From Tanytarsus gracilentus (Eukaryota; Arthropoda; Insecta; Diptera; Chironomidae): a DNA stretch of 64,000 nt. Position 1 is the first letter of the stretch; every line of letters starts with the position of its first letter. The translations under genes and the position numbers were made by a program. Below the pieces are notes generated by a model that saw nothing but the letters and a program-made list of their open reading frames with translations, was not told where the DNA came from and searched no databases. Location: NCBI GenBank assembly GCA_038502055.1, contig JAXRKN010000036.1:4340001-4404000 (forward strand), given 5' to 3'. Below, piece by piece: positions 1 through 11,198 of this stretch.

Positions 1-3000
1 ACCCTCCATTCCTTTTATATTTATTGAACAAATTGAAAGTGCCTTTTTTGAAGCACTGAATTTTATGAAAAAAAAGCAGCGGTGGTTGTGGTACGCGTAG
101 GTGTGAGGGATAAATGAAAAGCATAAAAGGGATGATTGACAAAAAATTACTTTGCCATTTTTTACATCGCATCTGAATGGTGTCAGATCCAATTTTGTTC
201 ATCTTTAAAGGACAAATTTTGCTGATAAAATTGATTTTTTGTAACCTCGGCGAGCAACCACTTGTCATTTCGAAGTCAACGTTCGCCTCGTAAATAAGCA
301 GCGAACACTTTTTGTGTACGTACAATTGGGAGCTTTAAGAGAAGCAAAAAACCACATCGTTTGCTAGTTTTTTCTGCTGTTTCAGGCTTTTCTCATTTCC
401 CTTCGTACGATAAAATCGCTCAGAGTCGTCTTAATGTGTCCTCGTTGTACACTTATCTTGAAAATGGTGGCTTCAACATGCATGTACATATGTGAAAGAA
501 TGAAATTTCCCCATTTTCACCTTTCTCAGCTCAGTCATCATCACAAGACACATTCTTTTCTGATTATCAGAAGATGATGATCAAGAAAAGAACATGAAAG
601 ATTTTCTTTCTTGCTCTTGACGGCGAAGACGCGCATAAAATCACCATAAAGTTTTTCTTTCTAAATCTTTCAAGTTCAAATTGCCGCCACCGCTGCAGGC
701 ACAATGCGATGTAATCAAAAAATTGGTGTTTATCCTACAAAAGCGAGACCAATTTGCATAAATTTCTAATGAAAGGAGCATAAATTTGTGTGCTCAGAGA
801 GAAGAGCAAAAATTTAATTTGAATTCGTGTCTAAAGGTCTGATAATTGAGGACATTGTGCGTTTTCGTTCATGGTGACTATCGTTAAGAAAGAGACGAGA
901 AAAAATTTGAGGCTTTAGAATTGTAATTTAAATGATAATCAGAGGCTGTAATTTGTATATGTTGCCATGCGATGACTTTAATGTGTCTTTTATGGTTTAA
1001 TATCTTTAAATCTAATTTCAAATCTTTTTTAAAGTGAAATGTTATTTTTTTATTCTCTTAAAATTCTTAGAATTTTCAGGTTTCAAAATTTTTGTCTTTG
1101 GATCTATTTTTTTCAAAAATATCAATTAATTTCAATCTAAATTGTTTTTCTAATTTTAGATTTTCTTAATATTTTTTCTCATTCTTCAAATTCGAAATTT
1201 TACACCATCCACCATTATATTTTATGTCTCCTTAAGAAGAAAAAAAAAACGCTTTTGAAGAAACCAGAAACTGCGATAAAAGACATAAATTATATTGAAA
1301 TAGGATACATCTTAACCAGAGGCAACAACATGCCATAAACAATCTGCGCGCATCAATAGAGAAAGTTTCGGATGAAAGAGAAAATTGCACATAAATTTTT
1401 ATGATTCTTCGCCAAACAGAAGAAAAAGAATGAAAATGAGCAAAATTTATCCTCGTTGATCGTTTCAACATGTATTCTATAAATTTTGAGGGCGGTTTGG
1501 GGTGAGATGCAATAATAATAGCGACAATAAAGATAATTTCTTCTTCTTTTCATGCGCCCAAAGGAGAAATGGCTTGTGATGCTTTCTTTGGGATAAACTT
1601 TCTTCTTATTATTTTGCAGAAAATTTTACAGTCGTCTATTATAATTTTCTCATCCCGTTTTCCTTGTAATCGTCGCTGATGAAGATTATTACGAACAAAA
1701 ACTCTCTTCCGCTCTCCATGGAGACATTTACTAAGTTTTTCCTTTCTCCAACTTCGAGCTGAGAAAAAAAGGGAAACTACGAGTGGGAATGAGAAATGAA
1801 GTGCGACCATAAAACTAAGCCATTCAAGTATTAGCGCTTTATTAGTCATTCAAAATTTTAAAAGCGATGAGTTGAAAGTCTTTGTTTGCAATAAAAAATG
1901 GAAAATCGGATTTCGTCGAAGTAGAAGGGGGCTTATGTTCATCATCAGCATCATCAACATTGTCGTTGTCAAGAACAAACTCAATCTGAGTATCATTAGT
2001 ACATAAAATGAGAAAACTGAGTGGATTTTAAGTATTTTTAAGACTCTTTAAACTATATAACAGATGAATGAGCTTGAGGATTTTTGAGAGTATAAATTTC
2101 AAAAAAATGCTGCTGAAAAAATCTTGAACTTTATAACATTTCAAAGCGTCAAAAGAGATGATAAATTTTTAGTTTTTTTATAGAAAATATTTAAATATTT
2201 TAATGTTGTATTTTAGAAGAATAAAATTATTAGATTCAAACAAATTACTTAGAATCAAAGAGAATAATTTTTTGAACCCTCAATAGCATCAACCCTTAAC
2301 TTCACAAAACTTTTCACAATAATGCTCATCTAAAATTTAAACCTCTTCAGTTTTAAATCCCAATTAACTTAAACTAAAAATTACTTCCGAAAACTCATCT
2401 CGTAAAACAAAATTAGCTGTCTTCACTATGAATATCATCAGAGATTCAATTTTCTCCTCGTTTTAATCCCTGTGAGCAGAAGAATAATAACCCCATCGCT
2501 CAGATGTTGAATTTTCCCACTCTGCTCGAGAGATATTTCACTCGGCATGAATATCATTATGGAATTAAGACATAAAAATGCTAATTGTGCGCTGCTCTCA
2601 CTCTCACTGTTGACAAAACAAATTTTTCAAAAAGTCGTCATCATTTAATGAAAATTTTCGCTTATCATCATCGCTGCAATGCAAACATACGAAAACAAAC
2701 CGAGAGAAAAGAGGAGAAAAATGATGAATTATTTTGTCGTCTCGAGTGTGGGTGAAAAATATCTCGAGGCACTTTTGAAACAATCTCTTTTTTCTTTGAG
2801 ACAAACAACAACATTTGCATCGCTTGCGCGTAAGATGATCCCTAATTAAAATCACATTTTTGAGGCATTTTCAATTGATGTTTACTCACACAGGAAAGAA
2901 AAGATGAAAAATATCCTGCAGTGATGATGTAACAAAAGAAACAAATTGCAGCCAACCCTTCGCAGCTCTCCCTCTCTTGACTGTCCCTTAACGGAGAAAA

Positions 3001-3774
3001 TAATTTGTGAAGGGGATTTAATTTGATATGCATAATAATGACAGACTCAATTTCTTTCTCTTCTCGCTGTTTTTTGTATTGAAATAAATAAGCGTATTAA
3101 GATGAAAAATCGAAATCTGCATCTCGCAATTGTTGAGACTTTTACTATATTTTTATCTTAAAACCATGACACACCCTTCGATTGAGAAATACGAGACCGA
3201 CTGCTGTCACAGCAAGATAGCTTTAAGGAGGGATTATCAAATGTCAATTCGAGTAAAATTTTCCACTCGAAACTTTTGTACGTTTCGATTTTTCCAATCA
3301 CTGAACCATTACCATACACACCAATAAATGTTGGTCTGTACACAGAGAATTTCACAATATTTGACTAAATTATACTGACAGCAAAACTCGGAAAAGCGAT
3401 TATCATGAAATGTGACCAAAATGCATATACACACAAATAATATTTAACAGCTCCGAGAGATTTTAATCAATAAAATTATTCCGAATTCTTGTGCAATGCT
3501 AAACTGAGTGTGAGTGTGAGCTGAAAAAACAAAAACTGGATAATTTTGGAATATAATCTGCAAACTGTATTTAATCTAAATGTGCAGTCGATATATTTAT
3601 ATAATAACATGGAAATCAATGATGACCATTGGCTATTCTCTCTCTCACAATTTGCGTTCATTTTCTTTATCGAAAATAGATTTGTGGGTGAACAATTTAG
3701 AGGGAGGCAATCACTACGTGAAAAATCATTTATAAAATTTATTTTATTTTTGTAAAACTTAATTTTTTCTGTTC
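1..3774. other. AT-rich non-coding stretch, no gene supported
   Basis: All open frames here are short, start and stop at random, lack splice context and show no recognisable protein composition. I see no exon, RNA gene or repeat that I can defend. It may be intergenic DNA or the far 5' intron of the teneurin gene. Confidence 0.6.
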
Positions 3775-3947
3775 TCAAATTTTTTTGCTTACTTTGATCA
3801 TCACTTTTTTGGTACCTTATTTTTAAATTAGAAAAGTATGTTATGAAAATTTACATGAAAAAAAAACACAGTAAACTTCATAAAGTAATTTTTAATTTCA
3901 AAAATAAGGGATCAAAAAAGCGAATCAAAGTAAGCAAAAAAACTTGA
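3775..3947. repeat. Palindromic MITE, copy 1 of 3
   Basis: Two arms of about 58 bp are imperfect inverted repeats. The left arm starts at the T-run before GCTTACTTTGAT (3787 on), and the right arm ends with ATCAAAGTAAGC followed by a matching A-run (to 3942). The loop is about 40 bp. The same arms recur at 29.7-29.9 kb and 36.1-36.2 kb, which shows a dispersed family rather than a chance hairpin. It has no coding capacity. The ends are approximate and no target duplication was confirmed. Confidence 0.75.
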
Positions 3948-6506
3948 AAGCAGGAATTTATAAATTTTATTAATTTAATAAATATTATTGAGTGTCACAA
4001 CCCTCTATTATCGAAACAATACGATTTACTCTTTACATCTCCATTCAAAGAAGAGAGTTATGCAAATTTAAATAAATTTCAAATTCCATCCCAAAAAAAG
4101 TTTAAACTTTTAGCATAAAATGTATGAATATGGAAAATAGATGAAGACCTTAACATAATAATAGTATAGCATAACGATGTCTGGCATAAGTCGTTCATAT
4201 CAGAATAAATTCAGACGTTCTCTCGCTCACTTTCAATACAAGCCGCTTTTTGTTGAGAAGCAAAAACTCAACTGGGAGGGTAGAGAAGGATTTTTGCATT
4301 TAAATTAAAATTTATCGTGAATACTGTGCACACACAGGCAAGGAAAATGTACACGGCGACGGTGTGGAAAAATAGGCTTTCTCTCTTCGAGATTGGAATT
4401 TTTCTCGTTAGCGGAAATGCCAACATTTTCTCTTCTGTTGTCATTTTATTAATAAATGATGTTACAATAACACTACTGCGAAAGGATTGAATAATTCATG
4501 AACTCGTGTTCTCATTAAACTTGACCTAAATTTCGTTGACTGAAAGTGTTTTTTTTGTCCTATTTCTATGTAAAATTTATTTTCTAACGATTAAATTGTA
4601 TTAAAATTTATTTTTAGATATTACAAAAGTAGAAGAATTTCAAAAATTCATTAGTCAAATTAGACTTAAACCGAAAGACGTCAGGCATAAAAAATTAAAG
4701 CACAAGAAACCACTCTCTTTTAGATAGAACACACAAAACAGAGCAGATAGTGGCAATAAGACTAAATTTTATTTATAGACAAGTGAATGGAAAAGAAAAT
4801 CATTAATTTAACCTCGGGGATTTCATTAAAATGCTTTCTATACTGTATTTATATTAAAACCACAACCATTTTCAAAGGAGAGCACACTACATTCACCCCT
4901 CAAGTTACTTACGGTAGAATGATAAAAGGACGAAATGATTTCATATTGGTTTCTTCGGTGTTATTACAATCACTAAAGCGTGCATTAAATGTTTAATGAC
5001 TTGCAATATGCTCTAAGTAGGATTGTGACAATGCCATATTCCTTTTTTTTGATTACAACTTCAGGGCGGACATTTGAGATTAATTTTTTACTAGTTTAAT
5101 AACTGAAAGACTTCAGGAAAATATTTAATGCCCGCACTTTGAGCACAATCATTTACTACTGTGAATTAAAAGAAATGAATCCACCCTCGATTTTTGGCTT
5201 ACTTAAAGAAAATGAGCGAAAAAAGTGGGGCAAAATTCACTTGAAGGTAATTTTTATGAGCACTCATTTTCCTTTCATTTACTTAATGCATTGTATTTGT
5301 TTTAGTGTAAATACAAAAAATAACTTTCTACGCTGGCACCGCCGCTCTCTGTTTTATCCATCCGCCTACCACTCTTTCTTTCATATCGTAAGTTTCAATT
5401 TATTTTTTTTCGTTTACTAAATGAAAAGACACACAAAAATACATTCAATTCCGTTTATTTAAATGAATCTCATCGCTCTTTAGAGAAAAATATCCAAAAA
5501 CCATGAAAAGGGAAAATTAAGCATAAAATGTATGGAAGAAAAAAATATGTACAGAATTAATAATTTATGGCGCATAATGTCAAACGAAAAATTTAATATC
5601 GCATGGAAAATGCCAGGAACAAGCATCAGAGCTTCTCTTTTGCAACTGAATGTTGCTGTCTAAAGTGGTTTTTGCCATTTTCCCTCTCTCTTTCTGTATT
5701 TGTGCGGTTTTCGAGCACCAAAAAATCCTCTTGTCTACCTCACTCTCTACTCTCTAATGGCGAGAATTTTTCCATAAATTATGTAGTTGAAAAAAGAAAT
5801 CTGGCAACATTGAATTTGCTGACATAACTCATTAAACGATTTCGTATCTTGGGAGTGAGTTTGAGGTTTGTGGATTTTGAAAAGATGAGAGAAAATTCTT
5901 AATATAAAACTACAGATTAAAATGGGGGAATTGAAATAATTTTTCTAATGACCCTTTAAAAACACCTTTTACACTTTTTGTAAAGAAATAAATTTTCTTT
6001 TATTAAATTCTTCTAAAAAATTAAGACCCAGTGAACACGAAAATTCCATCAAAATTATAAAGTTAATCAAACAAGTGTAATCCAGTAAAAGCCTAAAGCT
6101 CTCTCTTATTCTTTCATTAGCCTCGACACCAAACATTTATAGTCGAATGGAGATGAAAAGGAGAAAATCTATAAATTCTCGTTCTCTCTAGTTCGGCGAG
6201 CCTTCACAGTCTTGTTTTTCTTTTCATTTAGCATTTAGTCGTCTCTACAATATCCGATGCGAGAGATTAAATGATGAAAAAAATACAACAAGTTTGTGTT
6301 GCTTCTTTTGGGAGAGTAAAATTTGTCGGAGTTTTTTTTGCTGTGTGTATTCGGTGTGATGCACAATAAATTTTGTCTAATGACATAGAAGGATGGTGGA
6401 GGAGATAATTGCGACATGGTGACGCTGAGACAGAGCTTGCTTACATAAAATTGCAATATTAATTGATATGAGTCATGTTGTCGTGTTCGTTGGGTGACTT
6501 AAGAAT
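3948..6506. other. Non-coding stretch, nothing recognised
   Basis: AT-rich sequence with only chance open frames. No splice-flanked coding segment or repeat was seen. It covers the 3' flank of the minus-strand gene that ends at 6507; no canonical AATAAA was found directly after that gene's stop. Confidence 0.6.
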
Positions 6507-7354
6507 TTATCCAAACTGAAATGGTAGTCGGATGATGTTGACGCCTGTGTTGACGAAATTTTGCACGCCGGAAGTTAGTAATTCCGAGTATGATGGATAG
6601 GTGTTGCCATTTGATCCTTGATTACCTCCACTAGATCCTTGAGTATTTCCTCCTCCATTGTTGCTTCCCGAAATTCGATTGTAATTGAAATTATCTCCGT
6701 GGTTATAAATTTCACAGCCAAACGATCCCGCTTGAACTGCTTGAGACTGAATGAAAGTTTTCAAGCCTTGACAACCAACAAAATTGTTCTGCAAGTCACA
6801 TTGAAATTTCTTTTCGTATCCACTCGATTTTGATGTAATCACTAAAATGATAAATCATAAGTGTCGATAAATTTTACAATTATTTCACATAATTACTATA
6901 CAAATATCCGCATGTTAGCTGGCAAAATGTTTCTCTTGGACTGTGTGGAAGTGATTTCTTGTAAGTGTTACAAACTCTCGTTTCATCAGGTGACGGCCGA
7001 TTGTTGTTAATTTCGGATATGTAGGGCAAAACATTGCAATAGAAATTACCATTTAAAGCTTGAGGCGATTGAAAGATGTAGGACGCATAAGTCACACAAG
7101 ATAAATCCTTCGTTGCACATATTTTTTGTCTATTCACCACTTTGCATATTATTCCACATTCTCCCGGGTTAGCCGATGGTGAAATTTGATTGTTGCTTAT
7201 GTACTGCAAGCAGAGATTATTTGAAATATAAAGATCATCGCCAATTGATGCATGAACTAGAATGGAGTTAAATTAGAAGATTAAAAGTTTTTAAAATTTT
7301 AAACTTACCAAGAATTTTCAATATCAAAAGAAGAATTACTTTTTTAGTCATCAT
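6507..7354 (-). CDS. Small Cys-rich secreted protein, paralogue A
   Basis: Three-exon model on the minus strand: 7354-7309, 7256-6897 and 6841-6507, giving 246 residues. Both introns are short (52 and 55 nt), GT-AG and phase 1. Exon 1 starts with two ATGs and encodes a signal peptide (MMTKKVILLLILKIL), with cleavage probably near HAS. The mature part has 12 cysteines: nine in exon 2 and three in exon 3, the latter in a block ending CEIYNHGDNFNYN. A low-complexity Gly/Asn/Ser stretch follows, then a short hydrophobic tail. I do not recognise the family; extracellular location is inferred from the signal peptide and cysteines. It lies 261 bp from a paralogue with the same exon phases, so the pair arose by tandem duplication. 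No function is proposed. Confidence 0.75.
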
Positions 7355-7615
7355 TGTGTGAAACGTCGACAAAGAATGAAGACCTATTGACATCGATAAG
7401 ATGATTTTCGCAATATAACCAGTTTTTTATGCTCATACGCGACACGAGATAAAATCAAGATTTAATTTTTGGTCGATTGGTCGGTAAGCTGTTAAATTTA
7501 TCGATGATGAAAATTTAAGAATAAAATATCAGACTCAAAATGAAACTGTTTTTGCGCATCAGATGTTTTAAAGAATTCTTTAATGTTAAATATTAATTAT
7601 GTAATTAAGATAATT

Positions 7616-8501
7616 TTATTTTGTTTGCCTATTAATTTGATTATTTCTGAAGATATCAAATGGTGATCGAAAGTTGCTTGAAAAGGAATTGACACCGTTT
7701 GAAAAGCTTTGAGAAAAACTTTGTGAAAATTCATTTCCTGCATTTACAAATCTTGTAGTGCTGTTTGATAAAAATCCGCTGACAGGAAAAGTGAATGGTC
7801 TGTTGCTATTAAAATTGGGAATTAAATTTTCACCAATCGATGATGTGCCTCTATTGTAGTTATAATGGTCGCCATGGTTATATATTTCACAATTAAACGT
7901 CCCAGCTGATTTCGATTGAGAAACAATGAAATTTTTGTAACCTTGACATCCAAAAAAGTCACTTTGAGTTTCACACTGAAAATTCTTATTGTAATCGCTT
8001 TGAGCTGACGTAATCACTAAAAATAGCAAATGAAAAGTTGCTGATATTTGATCTTTTAAATTTTGGCTCAATTACCATACAAAAAGGAATAAGTTACTCG
8101 GCAGAATGAAAATTTCGAGCTGTAAGACAGCATTTTGTTGTAATTGTTGCAAATTTTCATTGAATCAGCGGTTGCTTGTTGGAAATTGTTCGATGGAAAA
8201 GACAAAACATTGCAGTAAAAGTTACCGCTTTGACCTGAATGTACTCTAAAAATGTATGCAGCATATCCTAAACATGACACATCCTTTGTCGAACACCCTT
8301 TTTGCCGATTGTAAAGTTTACAGGAGACAATGCACTCTCCGATGTTTTGTGTTAACCTTATTCTATTATCTTGTTGATATTTTATACAAAGTTTATTCGA
8401 AAGAAATAAATTGTCACCTAAAATATCACTTAAAAAATAATCAGTTAAATTTTTACCATTTACTTTCAAAAAAAAAACAAGCTTAAGAATTTCACGTACA
8501 T
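7616..8501 (-). CDS. Small Cys-rich secreted protein, paralogue B (start exon possibly frameshifted)
   Basis: Exon 3 (8016-7616) and exon 2 (about 8417-8076) align with paralogue A: same phase-1 junction (59-nt intron), the same spacing of most cysteines and the block FGCQGYKNFI...CEIYNHGD. Eleven cysteines remain; the last one of exon 2 in copy A is Tyr here. The matching signal-peptide exon would begin at ATG 8501 (MYVKFLSLFF) and stay in frame to the donor only if the T-run at 8468-8477 were one base longer. As written it hits TGA. The frame is also open from an ATG at 8595, but that N-terminus lacks a clear signal peptide. A 39-nt GT-AG intron may separate exons 1 and 2, or it may be read through, since it is in frame. 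It is either a sequencing slip in the homopolymer or a real decay of the copy. Family unknown. Confidence 0.6.
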
Positions 8502-8601
8502 TCCACAATTTATGAACTTCAAATGGAAACTGAAGTGAGTTGATGACATAACAAGTTTTAATTCGTGAGTGTGCGTTCATCGAAAGAAATTCCATTTTAG
8601 G

Positions 8602-11126
8602 ATTAAAATTTTGTTAAGTTTTAAAATGTTTAAATTTACTAAGGAACTTTATTTTAAAAGTTTTAGCTTGTTTTACTTAAATAATATTTTGAAAATCTTT
8701 CCTGAATTTCGAGTGTCTTCCTTTCGCAAAATTCATCAATAAAAAAATTTAATGCCCAAATATAGCGGAACAGAAAAAACTCATAACATTTTTTAGCAAA
8801 CTTTTGAACGTGGGCGGTTTGCTCATGTTTCAGTTTAAAAAAATTACATCAGAGAATTTCATGTAATAAAAAATTTTCCCATCATTAATTATGAAAATAT
8901 TTTCATGTTCTCTCAATATTATTCAAAGAAGAAAATTTTCAATAAATTATTGTCAACAAAGTCCTCCTTTTTATGTCCATTTGATTTATAGCTGATCACG
9001 TCGCTTTCCCCCTCAAAAGTGTTCTAAACGCTTCTCCTATTTTGAAAATAACGTTCGCAAAGAGAATCGAGGACATAAAATACGAAAGTGCATACGAATG
9101 GGTGAGGAAATTATAAATTGATGTCGATTAAGCAACTCTAACAAATATTTACATTTCTCCCAGTGACTTTGTTGTTTTGTGCAGGTTGATTGATAGGAAA
9201 TTTAGGGTGCGTCAGGAACTTTTTTAGTTTTTTTTTGAAAAATTTGAGTTTGAAACTTATTTTTAGATTTTTTAATTTGAATAGATTAATTTATAATTGC
9301 GTTTTTTAAACCTCATCTGAAGAACCGCCGTCAACAGCAGCTAGCGCTTTTTTATAATTAATAACACAAATGTTGCCCGACCATCGAGTGCTTGTAAACA
9401 ACAAACAATTTTTTTCTCTTGCCCACAATCGCAATCTAGGAAAAATTTATCGACGCGTTCTATCAAAAAAAAATTGAAAAACGATTAATGATCGTTTTGT
9501 TTGGCCACAGCGGGCGAGAGAAAATTCCAATATATTTTTAAAGCGTGCCCACACCGCAAAAAAAATAAAACTTCTTGAAAATTCAATTTAGGAGAGTAGA
9601 AATTTCTATTAAGTTTAATGACTTTTCATGTAATAAGGAAATCGCGTGGGATGATTAATAAAAGCGTCATTTCTTTTCAAAATTACAAAAAATTCTCTCT
9701 TTCTGTTGCTGTGCGGAGAATGTTGTGATATCACAAGGAAGAAATCAACAATAACAACAACATATTTCCTTAATCGCTTTGTTAACATAAAAATTTACAT
9801 CCATTAGCTCTCACTCTCTCACTCTGGGACGATAATAAATCGCTGTGTACGCGCTTGTGCTCCAATGTTAATGTTAATTAGTGTGTTAGTCGATAGCATG
9901 CGAGCAATAAAGAAATTGGAGTCTTAGACTCAAATCGTGAAGCGGAAATATGCAATTAGGACTGACCACTCTCACTTTCAATAATTATGATGGTGAATAC
10001 GATTGGATTTCAATTATGAGCGTTTTTACGATTTGCATGTTGGCATGCGAGCACTAAAATATGAAAATGTTGTTTCTTTCAACAACTTAAAGACTTTGTA
10101 AGATTTTCGTTTAAATTTTCATTCTTCGTGTCATTTGTATTTATTTGTCATGCTTCTTCTCTCTCCTGGAAGCACATGTTGAAATGTTTTTCGAGTTACA
10201 AATGACAAAGTTTGCAGCTTGAGGGAAGAATCGGTTGTAAATATTAGTTTACTAATTAGCAAATTTCCGTCAGCACAAAATGAGAAAACAAAGGCAGTAA
10301 ACAACTACTTTATGCACACCTTGTGTCGTCTCTTACACATACTCACTTCCTTCCTGCTTCTCTCTTTCTGATGTGTGCTTACAAATGCTTATTTATTTTT
10401 CTAATTTCGAGACACATTTAATGCTATTCAGCTTCGTATAGGTGCCGGCAGAAAAAGGCGCTTGTGACATCAAAATCGGCATTAATTACACATTCACCAT
10501 TTAGTACCGCTCGAAATGCTTTTCTGATGACATTTTATGAATGGAAATTGTGATGAGGGTATATGGAACAGAACTTACATAGAGAGAGAAAAACACCATC
10601 AAGATTGTCGTTCATTAAAAAGAAGAAAACAATATCGAGAAATAAGTATCAGTAAAATTGGTCGTGGTGGAGAGTTTTCCAATTTCTTTTATTGATGTGT
10701 CATTTCGGAAAGTTTCGTTTTTCGGGGCGGATCGTTAAAAGATTTATAGCGTGCATGAAAGCGAAAGCTTTTAATAATTTTGATTGTTGTGGTTGAAAAG
10801 TTGGGAGTGAAAATTGAAAAGGTTTTTAGAAAATATTTTGAAAAATTATTAAAATTAATTTGATTAAATTTTGAAAGCTAAAAAACTTTAACATCAAACA
10901 AGTCAAAATCAGTGCGAAAAAAATCTCATTCGATTTTCTTCGTTTTTATTTATCACTGTTCAACTCACTGAACCAAAAAATTGATTCGAAGAAGAGTTTG
11001 TGGCACTTTCAGTTCATTCATTCCTCTCACTTAATGTGTTATGTCTGTATCGTGAGACAGAAAGTTAATTTAGTTTCAGTTTCTTCCGAATATTAATCAA
11101 TTTCTTCCTTCCCTCGCTTTTTTCAG
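8602..11126. other. Non-coding stretch, nothing recognised
   Basis: AT-rich with no coding-like open frame over 60 codons and no clear repeat. It contains the 5' flank of the minus-strand gene pair. Nothing else is supported. Confidence 0.6.
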
Positions 11127-11198
11127 GTAGCAACATTCATTCATCAAAATTCTACGACAGCTTAACTCAAGCGAGAGCTTTCAACTACAATTTATATG
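11127..11198 (+). other. Candidate 5' exon of the teneurin gene
   Basis: A 72-nt segment lies between a strong acceptor (pyrimidine tract, then TTTTTTCAG) and a strong donor (GTGAGT at 11199). One frame is open throughout, reading SNIHSSKFYDSLTQAR and on to NLY, and it enters and leaves in phase 1. Teneurin exons 2 to 4 are all phase 1 too, so splicing to 34889 would keep the frame open (LY-D-AERSY). Splicing instead to 33728 would make it 5' UTR, because that exon has an early stop in this frame. The first exon to its left was not found. The exon rests on splice signals and phase only. Confidence 0.4.
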
